The notes beneath the pieces were generated by a model. That model ran no database searches. It was not told the DNA's origin and was given only the letters and a program-made list of their open reading frames with translations. The position numbers and the translations under genes are program-made. A stretch of 64,000 nucleotides of DNA from Sipunculus nudus (Eukaryota; Annelida; Sipuncula; Golfingiida; Sipunculidae), in assembly GCA_026874595.1 (NCBI GenBank), contig CM049318.1:29476956-29540955 (forward strand), given 5' to 3'. This document shows positions 12,637 through 26,400 of the stretch, in pieces (within the stretch, counting starts at the first letter, position 1; the number at the start of each line of letters is the position of its first letter).

Positions 12637-12812
12637 ATGGGAAAAAAAAGGAACAGTATAAACCTGGAAGGAGACAAGGGGGTAGAGGGAAAGTACTCCT
12701 CAAAACAGGACGGAGAAGTAGCACTTCAAGGAATTAAAAGCACAGGGAATGATGGGACTGCAAATGGAGTAGCGGAAGCAAATGGAGTCATTGTGGAAGG
12801 CGTTGAAGCTGA
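12637..12812 (+). CDS. abcb1: abcb1 exon 1: initiator Met and low-complexity N-terminus
   Basis: 58 codons plus 2 bases, starting [15 protein letters not shown] and rich in Gly, Glu, Lys, Asn and Val. This is the cytoplasmic N-terminal tail and is poorly conserved in the family. The codon three before ATG is TGA, so the frame cannot extend upstream. Donor GTAAGT at 12813. The tail up to TM1 is about 80 residues with exon 2, longer than the roughly 45 of vertebrate P-glycoproteins. Confidence 0.8.
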
Positions 12813-15800
12813 GTAAGTGTGGTAATTTTTTTTTTCAGAATTCACGGAAACTTCCTTTTGTGAGCACCTCTGTGTTACCTCTCTGTTAAGGATCCATGAG
12901 GTGGTCCCTTTACAAATAGATTCAGATATCTATAACCTCTTTATATCTATTTAAAATGGGAAAAGTTCCAACACTGTCTGTAATTACGATTTTCAACCAC
13001 TGTGGTCCACATTTCTGGGTGGTATTGTTAACCATATAAATGTATGTATGAGCAGCAATCAGTGTTAATTTTTATATTTTATTCAAAATGTTCTAATCCT
13101 CTAACTTCAGTGGCTTATATTACCGGTATATGCAAGGTTATAGCCACGTCGGTTTGGGGTAGCTGGGAAGACTTCTGCCAGCTGGCACACAGCTTATATT
13201 TGCAACCACCGACTGGCACAAGAGATCTTAAAGATATTAAAAAAAACAGCTACTCACAATGAACCTTTTGTTATTTATTACCCAAAACGCATTAAATTTG
13301 TACCTAATAAGTATGTTTAGAAAATTAATCAATCACTGTTCAGGAGCCAAAATAGTCCCCTGGACTGCCCAACTGTGACCACCTCCGCTTGCTTCGCCAA
13401 TGTCTGTAAATTTTGCCGACACTCAAATTTGTCTAGCTATAACCCTGATTATATATATATATGTTTATATAAATTATTACAAACCTTTTAATTTGAAAGG
13501 TTTTAAACCTGTCCAGTATGCACAATTATATATCTCCCACTTTGAACTTTTAAACAAAGGTTTGTGTTTATGAGCTATTATGTTTGAAGTTTGTAAATTT
13601 TACAAGATGTCGAGTGAGTGTGAGTACCGTAATTTATTTTATAAAAAGAATAATGTTGTAACACCACATACATTTTCACTTGTAACCTGATTGCTAACTG
13701 AGGTGTGAAGTTTTATGACTGGAAGTGTTGCCCTTGCACTCACCGTCTATTCATCATCATGATTCAAGCTTAGCTCTCCTTATTAATATCTCTAGGTACC
13801 AATTACTATCTCTTGGTAAATTTATATTCTCAAGAAATTTATGGATGTAGTTCCATCATACACATGTAAACCAAGGGGAGCTAGAGGTGCTAAGTAGACA
13901 TTTACTTAGAGATCGACATTCCAAAGTACCTGAAGTATAGCATTTTAATATTGTAAAAACTCACCTAGCAACTACCTCAGTTTAGCATCCACCCCAAAAT
14001 AATGACCAATTTTCACTGTTCCTGTTCTTTTTTTTATGTCAGATCTCACTTGGACAACCACTTGTAAATGCAACCACTTTATTGCAGTTCCCAGTTTCAC
14101 TATATATGAAATGTTGAAATACATGTCAGATCATTAAATTTAAAAAAAATTTTCTTCAAGGGTTGAAGTCAAGGATGACAAAAAGAAGGCAAGACCCATG
14201 GTCAGCTTCTTTGGGCTGGTAAGTGTACTGTATTACAAAGTAATAATAAGCATTGGGACAATATATAGACATACTAAATAACACTTTGAAGATCACATGC
14301 TTCTTCCAAGGAAAGCAGTATTCTGGATCTGCCCCTGTACCTGGACCAGCAAAAAAATTTAACTGGGCCATCTTTGGCCCATGGTGTCCCACCAATCTTA
14401 GTTTTTGTGGAAATTGCTTCAGTGGCTTCTGTTTAGTTTTGCTAATAAATAAACAAACACAAACAAACATGAGTTTATTAGAGGTAGTAAGAAATTCAGG
14501 ACTTCATCTCTTGAATTGCAGCACTCAACAGTATATTTTACATGTTTAGATTTTAACTTGATGATTTGATATCATGTATTAATGCATGTAATATCTGAAG
14601 TTAGCTCTACTGAATATGTGGAGGAAGCCATAAATACATGATTTGGTAGACACAAGAAACATATGGTTAATAGGGCCTACCTTAAAATGTGGTGGCAGTT
14701 ATATGGAAAACTGCAATGCTGTAGCCATTCTATTGCAAATAACTTGCTGTACAGTGGCAATAATCCAAACATTTGGCCACAGTTGAGGAATTAAAGCACA
14801 AAATCACATGTTGATGTATAAAAAAACAAAGTGCAGATCCCATCACCATGGTAACTGCCATAATTTCCTAGGCCTTTAATGACTTGCCTGTCAGTCTTAT
14901 CCCCCATTGGAAAAGAACCATGTTGTCAGCAATACAACAAACATGCTGGGATATTTGCCAAAATGCTGAATTCAAACAAAATCCTTTACACACAGGCTGC
15001 TTTGGCATATGTTTTAACTTATATGTCAGAGGGACAAAATAGGGCTACTATCAAATAGGAGATGCAAGGTGCTAGGATATCACTTATCAGTGACCAATCA
15101 AGATGCATTCAGACTCAGTACATTGGCCAGTATAAATGTATATCATGAGGCAAAAGATGATAAGAGATGATAACCCCATGTCCAACATAAACAATGTGAA
15201 GGTTATAAGTAGCCTCACCTGAATATTTAAGCCTTGAGTGTAATTGCCTCTTTTCATTAATTCAGTTTGGAAAGGTTGCATGAACATTACTTTCAGAATG
15301 ATGTGAACACCTTTATTGTCAGTTTGAATGCTTGGTTTACAGACGGTAAATGCATTCTGTCCCTCTAATTAGAAACCTCTTTTGAATTTGTCTATAATCT
15401 GTCAGAGTGGCATGCCATCTAATGTCAAGAACAGCACTGTACAGTAAATCTTGTGCAAAATAAGGTTCCATTTTTTTAGCTCAGCAGGCTATAAGTCATC
15501 TGAGCTATAGTCGTGGTCCTTTGTCCTTCGTCCGTCCATCCGTCTGTTAACAGGGCACATTTTAAAACCATTGGACCTACGAATCCAAAATTCTGCATAC
15601 CCTTAGAGGTCCCCAAAACCATACCAAAAATTGGGTCATTCGGACTTTGTTCCTTCGAGATATTAAGGAAAAACCTCCGTTTTCGTTAAAAAATCCATTG
15701 TTACACTTCAAGGCTGCCTAATACCAAAACCACTGATCTGTTTTTGATCATATTTAGTATTCATATTTTTCCATACATTTTCTGTGCACATACCAAAAAT

Positions 15801-18800
15801 TAGGTCAGTATTGGTTATTATTATGAAGTTATGGGCCCAAATATAATGCAATTTTTTAAAAATCAGGAAATATATTTGCTCACTTAACATGAGAATTGCT
15901 GAAGCTCTAGACTTTTTTTCAGGAACATAACTTTATTTAATCAAGATTCAATTGTTTACCCAAAATAAGATCTGAATTTTGAAAATTTTTCAAGTTATTA
16001 GCATAAATAAAAAATCAATACCTTAAATTTTGTCCAACTTTGGCAATGGCACATTTTTCCCTGTAAGTACTGTTGATTTAATTTTCACAGCATATATACA
16101 TAAGGATTTAATCTTTTAAAATCTGAAATTCAAAGGAATTGTTTGAAAAGAGTAGCTTTTATTCAAGTTTTCATACACCATGTCAAGTGTTGTTTACATC
16201 TGGCCAACCTAGTAATACAGCCTTCACTTGCATTATGTAACCCATCCAAGGCAGCTTGCCTTGGCTCAGCTTGGCCACTGCTAGTAGGCTTCCCCTCTGC
16301 CCTGCACCCCCCCCCCCCCCTCCCCCCCCGGTGCATAAACTAGATGAATGTTATAATTTTCTGTATTTTATTTTATTCTTGGCTATGCTACATTTAAGAT
16401 TTTGTATTGTACCACCAGGGTTACAATGATTAAAGTGCACATTTAATTGTGTCCACAAAGTGATGTATTGCTATGAAAGTGTGGATGTTCAACAGATAAG
16501 TAATGCTTTACTTCAGAAGAGTAAAACTTTACCAGGTGTTAAATTGACTATTAATTCCAGTAATTTATTATAGCTTAAATTGTAATTAGCATAATGATAT
16601 TGTTTGTCCCTCATTCAACCAACAGTGTGTATACTTTATTTGAAAAGATGTTTTTATTTTATCAAATTTACTGAATCTTTTATTTTATTTTGATGAACAA
16701 AATAAAGCATGTACTGAAAACTCCAATGTGCAAAACTTTTAATAGGGATTCAAGGAATAAACTTGTAGATGCCATGTTGTGGCATTATTTTCTTTTAAAT
16801 TCAGTTCAAACATTTTATTTTTTAAAATAATAAAATATATGTGTATGCATAATATGACCCAGTATGAGCTACAATCTGGATATATAATGGTTGCAACTTA
16901 GAATTCTATATTTTAACTTATATTTTCAGTTATTTATTACAAATTTATAACACGTCTAAATAAAAACTCTTAATGGAAAAAGTGGATATGCTAAAAAAAT
17001 AGGCTTATATATAAACTTAAATGCATTATTCCTTTGAAAGTGAACTTAAGATATTTGTCCATTCTGTCCACTTGCCTGTCCATCTGTAAATTTTTTTCAT
17101 ATGCATCACAGTTTCTCAAAACTTTCACTGTTTTTCTTCATGACAGTCTTGTCAGAGTATTAGTTTGCAATCATATATTTAGAACTTTACTATAACCAAG
17201 TAGGAGGGCCCCATTCCTCTTAGCTTCTCATATGCTTCTATAAATGAAAAACATTACAATAGAATATTTTTCATATTTTGCATTTGCAAAAATTTCAAAC
17301 TTAAGCTGGGCACCGTGACCCATGGGTCCTTTGATTATATTCTGGATTCTCAACATCATTTTTTGGCTAAAACTGAATAAATACCAGACATGGTGTGAAT
17401 ACTTTGCAAATGTATTTGAATACAAATATTGATGTCTACTCCATTATAAAATTTCTTGCATAAGAATGGGAATTCAGGTAAATATGAAAGTATTTGAATT
17501 AGATGCAAATACTTTCAAAATGTATTCATGAATGCATTCATGAATATATTCTATAATATTATTTTAATAATCATTTCAGTTATATTTTATTTTAAAAAAT
17601 CATATGATTCTCTTATTATTTTTAATAAAAATTATGTTTGGCACAATATTTGTTATTCAATTTTAATAAATAGTTAAACTTTTATCTTATATGTGCTGCT
17701 TATCAGTTATATGGTTAAGTCAAAATCTGTATGACAATAGCACTCCATTTGTTAATAAAATAAATGATATCAGTCTCTTCCCTGTCTCTAAAGAAACTAT
17801 CAAAATCATACATAAGCTAAACACCAACAACTCATAATACAGATTATATTTATTTCCACACAAAACCAGCATGTGCCTTATTTCAAAATCATATTTTTTT
17901 ATCATATATAACAGCTGAGCGCCGTGACCCATGGGTCCCTTGTTTTTATTTAGCTTCATGATGTACGGGAACACTGTCACTTAGAATAAACCCCACCAAC
18001 TATTAGGTGTGTTTGTGTACTTCATAACATCACCTACCATTTGCAGAAAAAAAGATCTCATCATGACTGTGTAGGTAAAGCTCCCTAAATGTTATTCAAT
18101 TTCTGACAATATTCAAGCACGTCTCACACAGGTTGTTTGACTGTTAATTGCGAATCCTGTAAAGGCAGGATATTATGTGTGTTCCCATAGAGATGAATTA
18201 ACATGTGGGCATGTGAATTTATATGTTCTCTTTTGTGTTGATCCCTATGTGTAATCTTATGTTAAGATTGCTAGTTGTTTACAGAAATATTGATGCAATA
18301 GGATGAGTTTCACTTGCTGTGTGATTAGTGTCACAACTCAGACTAGGTTATCAATCCACAGAAATGCATATACTCTGTGAACATGCAAATTGTTCAAATT
18401 AATATGCCACAGATATGGTCAGTTAATCACAATGCTTGGGCTTATAGATCCAGGTTAGAGAAGAAAACTTTCTATTTTACCATGTCATTTTGTATGCATG
18501 CTTAATATTGCTTATTATAAGTGAATCCCTTACAAGTAAAATTCAGTACATGTACACACAAATTTTTCCTGTTTCAAAGGATTGGTATAGAAAAGGGTTA
18601 AATAGTAGTTATGATTAATATTAGAAATATGTCTATTTTTGCCAGTTCCGTTATGCAGATGGTTTGGACAAGCTGTTCATGTTTCTTGGAACACTGGGAG
18701 CTATTGGCACTGGGGTGGCCTTCCCAATGAATCTGCTAATCTATGGAAATGTCATGGATACTTTTATTGGTGATTCTCACAGGTATGTGTCATATATCCT

Positions 18801-20359
18801 GTATTTCTATATCTTACTTTACGTCACCCAAAACAACACCAGTGTTTTGGGTGGGTTACCTGTGATAAAATACCACCAACACTCACTTCTAATTTTAGGC
18901 CAAAAACTGCCATCACTTGATAAATTATCATCAGTCTAGTATACCTTTGCGATAAATATTGTATCTTAATTACCATATTCAATGTAATGAGCATCTCCCC
19001 CCCCCCCCCCCCCCCCCACTGGATTTTTTAGAGGAATCTTTGAGAAAATGGAAGGGACGAGCCATTCTCACCATAAAATCTCTCGCAGTACATATAGTCA
19101 CAGTTTTTTTTCCCACCTGGCTTGAGGCACTAGCCATTGGCACTGGGATGGCTTTTTCCATGAATCTGCTAGTCTGTGGAAATGTCACAGATACTTTTAT
19201 GTGAATTGTGAATAGTTGATGCCGATAGGCATATGTCATATATTTCTGTATAGATCTTACTTTAAGGACACCTATTTACAGGTCACCCTAAACATCCAAA
19301 ATCACTGGTGTGTTTTGAGTACCTGTGATAAATCACCACAAAACACTCACTTAACTTTTTTATTTTAAGCAAAAAAGTGACATTACTTGATAACTATCAA
19401 AAGTTCAGTATACTTTTGCAATAAATATTGTTTCCATATTTCATATTCAAGGTAACGAGCATATCCCCCTGGTGCTTATCAAGACTAGCACTTTTTGGTG
19501 TATTAAAACACATATGGTTAAATAATTTTATTTTACAAATATTACGTGTCACAATACTGCATTGACATATTCAATAGATATGTGCCAGATTTGGCTTCAA
19601 ATTCGAAGTTAAATTAGTGTTTCTTGGTGTTTAGTATCAGGTATCCAATACACCAGGTTATGAAATTTGATTGAAAGTTTGCAGGCCAGTCAGGCCTGTG
19701 TAAAACTGGTTTCACAGGCCTGCTAAAAAAATTACAGGCTCTTATTTTTTTGTTTCAAAATTAAAAAAAATGTAATTGTAAACTCTAAATATAATTAACC
19801 ACAGATGATCTATTTGTATAACTTTAACTGCCTAAAGGCTTGGGCTTATTTATTTCTATTTTATTTTGGTTTAAAAAACTAGGTCACTTTTAGTCTGCTT
19901 TTAAGTGCCAGTTATCTGATCCCTTGCCTGATCCAAATAAAACAATAAATGTGTCACAGACATCGACTTTTTGCATCTGACAATTCATACTCTGATATAA
20001 ACCAGCACTTGTGTGTAACTTGACCATTTTTAAATATGTAATATTACTCTCATGGACATTAAGACTTATTTCTCAATATATTTTCTAGTCCGTTGTGACT
20101 TTTATTCATTTTTTGAAAATCCTGTAAATAACATGCGAGCAAACTGCGCTAGAAAAAAATCCACGACAGGCATGGTGCCTAATGCTGAACATGTTTTATT
20201 TTTCTGTAATTAATGACTGCCCAAGCAATGTTGATCTGTATCTTGTCTGTTCTCTCCACATGAAACGCTGTGCCATCAGGAAACATCAGTTTATTTTAAA
20301 GGCTATTTATAAAATGAAATAAAATAGAGGCAGTTAAAAAAAAAACTACCAAAAAAGAA

Positions 20360-20430
<71 letters not shown>

Positions 20431-23400
20431 ACGGTTGCTAAAATTCTATGTGTTCTGATGAGCTGTGGCTGATAGAGAAGATTCATCATAAACCCATGGC
20501 ATCCAGCTACCAAAACCCCATCATGATCACTAAAAACTGATGAAATCATGAAATTCTTGAAATGGCAAACATCAGATTTATGGAGATTTTGTTCTAGACA
20601 TAGTCAGTTACAGGCTCCATTATACAGCCCTTGTCATTTGCTTAATATACTCATGGTGCCAACATGACCTTAGCTAAAAAAATGATTCAGAACCCCTGTA
20701 AGCGACATGATGTCAGTGAACATTTTCCCGCCAAATTTGTCATAAATGAATTCATATAGAGTGAATTTTTTACCTCTTATTGGCTCCCTATCTATGACTT
20801 GACGCTGGTCTGCCAGTCACAAGACTTCAGCCATTATTTTGATGTGTAAGTTAATATTCTATTAGATAAATATAATGTATCTAAAAACCCACTTGAAATT
20901 CATTATCAGAATTTTAATGATAGGAATTCAGTACCAGTGACTTTGTGACACAGGTGTCCCAGTGATCTGAAAATTTAAGGTTATGATTTTTAATATACTT
21001 TTAAAAGTGCTGTATGCATAATTAGGACTGAAAATAATGTGGCATCAATAAAAAAAAATATTGCCTTTTGTTATGTATTGCTTTACCCTCTAAATTTCTC
21101 CCACATGTTTGCCTTCCAGTTAAACATTTTCAAAGCCATCATCTGTTCCATTACTGAAGGAGCACCTGGGGTGTTTGCTCCAGACTCCCACAAATAGGGA
21201 GTACTTTGCCATCACCTTTCTCTTCTTAAGATTTTTCTCCCTCTCTGACCTGGCTGATCTGAATACACTCTTTGTTTAGCTGATCACTTTAATCACAGAA
21301 AGGTTGTTTTAATCATGCACATAAATGGTCATCATAAGCCTGGCCAAATCAACTTTAAAATGAATGCCACTTCCTATTCGTTCGAATCTGTTCTTCTTTC
21401 CAATAACTAAGATTACATTCAAGCATGTCATCAGTAAATAATATTGTGTTACTTTTCCAACAAAATTCCTACAGTCACACTATTTATGCATTTCATCTGG
21501 CTAAATCATTTATGAAATGCAAGTTTCATTTATAAATTGTTCAAACAAAAAAAAGTTGTAATGGAAACAGTACAATAGATTGTTTCATCAGTTGCGAAAC
21601 AAAGCATATATATCCCAGCAGTGAGTTCTCATGTAATTTTTTCATTGGCAACAACAAATTTAATGTATAGAATTGGAGTAGTATCTTATGTTTCTTTCCA
21701 AAGGAAAGTTGTATTTTATTTTTGATACAATGAAATTGTTACTTCAGTAAATATGAAATCATTTAATACAGAATAATTGTTTTTTAGAGATCAATCATCA
21801 GAGATAAGACCAGTATCTTACCAGTATTGACATATCAGTATACCGTAGATCAGAGCAATATTTACTACACAGAACCATTGTACAACTTTACAAGGAAATA
21901 AAAGGTTAGGGTCCTCGATCAAATAAATTGTTAAGGTAGACATGCAAGATACCTGTATTTCATCAATTCTATTTATATCAAATGTTTCTGTACTTTTTAT
22001 AGGTATAATGTTATATGACAGAGGACAGTCAACAATTTCTACAATTTCTAAACTAAAGCATTTAACCCTATTAGATGTTCTGTAAAATAAATATTACAGC
22101 CACTAAATCACAAATGATATTTTAAACATATACATTATAAGCCCTTCTTTTCTTTTCTTCATATATATACTATATTTATAGATATACAGTATACTGATAC
22201 CTCTTACCTTGTGGTTAAAAAAATGCATATAAAAGGTATACTGAATATTGAACTTTATAGTCTGGCTCTTACTCTTGTATATTTGCTGAGCACTGCTATT
22301 TCTTTAATTATAGTACTTCTCTCCTGGCAATATTTTTCAGTCTTGACCATCTTTGATCACACTGACAGATAACGCAGTTAAACAAACAGCTTTAATCTGA
22401 GAAGAAATGTTTTTAGAAGAATGTATATTGTAACTGATAAGCAGCAAGAAGTGGCCTCCTGTTTGCTGTCTCAAGGCCACATGATGCATGTGCCAGTTGT
22501 CACCAAATACTGTGTTTGCTTTTTTGTTTGTGAGGTCTTCAAATTCACAGTATTTATCAAAGTAAGATGTATTGAGAAGATAAATCTTTTGTGAAAAAGA
22601 TGTCTTATCAAAACATGTGACTGGTTGAAAATAATCAAAGTTTCACATAATAATAACAGACAGTTCATATCAGCTGCATATAGGGACAAGAATTCTTACT
22701 CTTATACTCATTAGTGGGTCCTTCTCAAAGTGTTAAGATTTAGCGCACACACTGAGTAATTAAGGTGATAATGGATGCACTATGTGTAGGTTACTACATG
22801 GATAGATCACAAAAATGGAACCTTTGTAAAACAAAGAAAAAATGAAAATAGCAAAAAATTTGCCTCAGGAATATGAAGCCAACCACAGTATTGCATGAGA
22901 TAAGTAAACTTACTTCAGTCTGTTAATGCATTGATTTATTTTACTTTCAGAAATGTTTCAGTGAATGGGACGGGTGATAACCTATTCAACAGAGTCCGTT
23001 CTCTCTCAATGTATTACATACTGATTGGTGGAATAGTTCTAATCACAGGATATATCCAGATCTCATGTTGGTGTTTAGCAACAGAGCGCCAGACCCGGCG
23101 TATCCGCTTCCTGTTCTTTAACTCAGTGATGAAACAGAACATTGGCTGGTTTGACACCCACCAGAGTGGAGAGCTCACAACAAGACTCTCAGAGTGAGTA
23201 GTTTTTGCATCTTCATACTACCATGTCTGTGGCAGCCAATTTCACAGACCTTGATTCTGCGAACGGTATTGTCCTGTGTTTCATAAATAATAAATTGAAC
23301 CCATCAAATGCCTAGTGTAAACTTGGTCAACAATTTAACCAGGGCTCATCTGGTGCAAGTTATAGACCGTTTCACATTGCTCATAGGACATGTATCAAGA

Positions 23401-26400
23401 CTTTGGCCAATCAAATGAAACTATTTAAATCCGTCCCTTTTCTGGTACACACGTGCTTAGTTTACATTTTGTTGATGGGATTTGATTGGTAGTTTTGATA
23501 TATACCTGAACACTTGCAGGCTTGGTCATTATTCAGGAAATAGACGCCAGAGCGGCTCACTGAATCAAGGTCTGTTTTACCTATTTAGCAAAAATTATCT
23601 GTTTTTAGCTCAGCTGACTTTCAGTCATGCTGGGCTATAGCAATGGGTCTTTGTCCGGCGTCCTTCCGTCTGTCGTGCCGTCCGGCCGTCCGTCCGTTAG
23701 CAGGGCACAAATCGTAACCATAGGGGCTAGGGCCATGAACCCTATGTAGTCTTAGAGGATCTAAAAAGATCTCCTTGCAAACCTGAAATTAGGTCACTGC
23801 GACCTATATTCTCAAAGTTATGGGGTGTGTTTGCACCCCCCAGAAATAATTCTTTTAGCCAAAATTTTCATCCCAAACCTTCCATCTTTCACATACAGCT
23901 CACCTACCAACAGGGGAAGAACCATAATTATTTTGAGGTCACAAGGTCAAAGGTCAAGGTCACAGAACCAACTTCTTTGAAAAGCCTCAGGATGCATTTT
24001 AAGCCAAACCTTTCATCCCAATTCTTTGATCTTTCACATGTAGCTCACCTACTAAGTGGGAGAAGAATCCTATAGATGTTGAGGTCACAAGGTCAAAGGT
24101 CAGGGTCACAGGATCCACTTCTTTAAAAAGGTTGTGGACACATTTCAAGCTAGACCTTTCATTCCAAACCTTTCAGCACTGAAATCGCTTCTCTGCCAAC
24201 AGGGGAAAAGACCTGTTGATTTTGAGGTCAAAGGTCAAGTTCACAGCACCCTCTTCTTGCGTGGAGTCATTTTCAGCAAACTTTTCAATCTATACTTTCC
24301 ATCTGTCATTTATGGCTTACCTACCAATAGGAGAAGAAGTCTATTGATGTTGAGTTCAAAAGGTCAAAGGTCAAGGTCAAAATATTGTTCAAAATGCTTG
24401 TGAACATATTTCAAGTGAAACTGTTCAACCCAAACCTTCAGTCTTTCACATATGCCATATCTATGCATCACTGAATTTGATTCAAACTTCATATTTATTG
24501 GTCTTTTTGCATGAAGAAATAAATAATTGATTTTGAGGTCAGCTGGTCAGGAGGTTAAAGGTTGCAGGTCTAAGTTATTCACTCATTGGTTGCCAAGTAA
24601 TTAGACCCGGCCAGATGTAAGTGGTTAGTAGTTACCCATCATTTAGAAAGAATCCAGTTGATATGTGGGCAAAAGGCCAAGGTCATAGGTCAGGGATGTT
24701 CACAATAACTTATTTTGTAGACCATCTCTTATTTTTCTTGTTTTCTTGTATATATAACCATATGGCATTCACAACTGGTACATCTCACTATGTGCCCATA
24801 ATTGTCAGTGACACTTGTGATATATGACTCCCTTTTGTATCAGCTCATGGAGTGATAAGGATATATCTTTAGTGCATAACAAAAACACTGTTGCCGGAAT
24901 GCTTTGGCCAGGCATTAACACTATGAGAGTTAAGTGTTAAGTTTAGCTACTGATTTATAAAATGATGGGAACATTTCGCAGTTTATATCATGGAATCATA
25001 GCAATAAACTTAGATTTCTAGATATCTGAATATTATTATACAAATCATCAGATATACCAGCAAGTGTTTGTTCTGATAATATGTGGGTCTGTACCTGGAT
25101 TTAGGATGGCTTTATTTGATTACAAGACTCTTAGTGATGCTTTTTGCATTTCTTTTCTTTTAGGTTTTGCAGTTTACCTACCCTGCTGACCCCATTGAAT
25201 AGCAAGCTGATAATTAAAACAAATTGGACTTGCACTTTTTACATTTGCATGTTCATAAATCTGATATGAGAGCTCTCCAACCTGATCATGCCTTTTGAAT
25301 TGTTTTGGACATTCATAACTGTTACATTCTTTGAAGCAATTGCTACAAGTTTAGTGTCTTATTGGAGGATGTGTGACTTGTCAGAAAACCATTATGTCTG
25401 CCAGGTAGCCATTTTAGAAATTCTTTTGCCAGGACAGTTTCTGTGATTTTTTTATGATGTTTGGTCCCTTTTAGAGGATGTTTGTTGTTCAATTTCCAAC
25501 CTGTCATAAATCCAATATGGCCACCAGGACGCCATCTTTAAACTCCTTTAGAACATATTATCTCAAGAACTATTAAAGTGAATGCAGTGGGATGTATATT
25601 AATGTAATCTTGCATTGGGTCAAAGATTTCTTAATAAATATGACCATCATTTATGAAAGCTCAGTACAGTTGGCTTGTATTGAATAAAAAATAATATGGA
25701 AGCACCCATTTCACAATAATTCTTGCATGGATTTCCTTTATCTTTTGCTATATTTTGATCTTATATGTGGCCTGTGTGGTATTCCTTTTGAGACTGACAG
25801 GTATCAAGCAAACTTTGGGATTAGGTCCTGATAGCTCAACAACCATACATTTTGCCTCAGATCATCATTCACTATGTTTTAACAAGACATATATGATAAG
25901 AATTTATGGCAATGTAGAAAGTTTAAACAAAATTGGCATATAGGTTCTGCAACAATTTTAGTAGAAGTTGTGAATTGCAGCCCATGATGTCGCAGGTCAT
26001 GCTTGGCAGCTGAGCGTCATGACCCATGGGTCACTTGTTATCATCCTTCTCCCTGATCATATGACATTTAAATAGAAACATACAAAAAAAGGGGAAAATA
26101 AAATCGCCTGCCCACACTGATTTAAAAAAAAAAAGTGCCTGAGAACCATACCTTCTTTTGGCCTTATAAAGAATAATAATAACAGTTTGGGAAGCTACTA
26201 ATTTGTTAAAAGGCTGTGAACCCCAGCCTCTATTTATTATTCCAGCCTCTTTATAGTAAATAAACAGAGGAAACATCCAATTGGCCCAGTAGTTCTATCA
26301 GTTAGCTGTTTAAATGGCAATAAAAATGTTGCAGATGTTTTAGTTGCTAGTGTCATTGTTTGCTTTTTCTGGATGCAAGTTCTTGTAGTCTTGACCCCTG

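Noticed and set aside
12637-12812. An ABCB half-transporter or a separate small gene for the first exon
   Set aside because: Phases of exons 1-3 fit perfectly, and later exons add a linker and second transmembrane domain, so it is a full transporter.
19120-19204. A mutually exclusive TM1 exon
   Set aside because: In-frame stop, lost donor and unrecognisable acceptor make it a relic.
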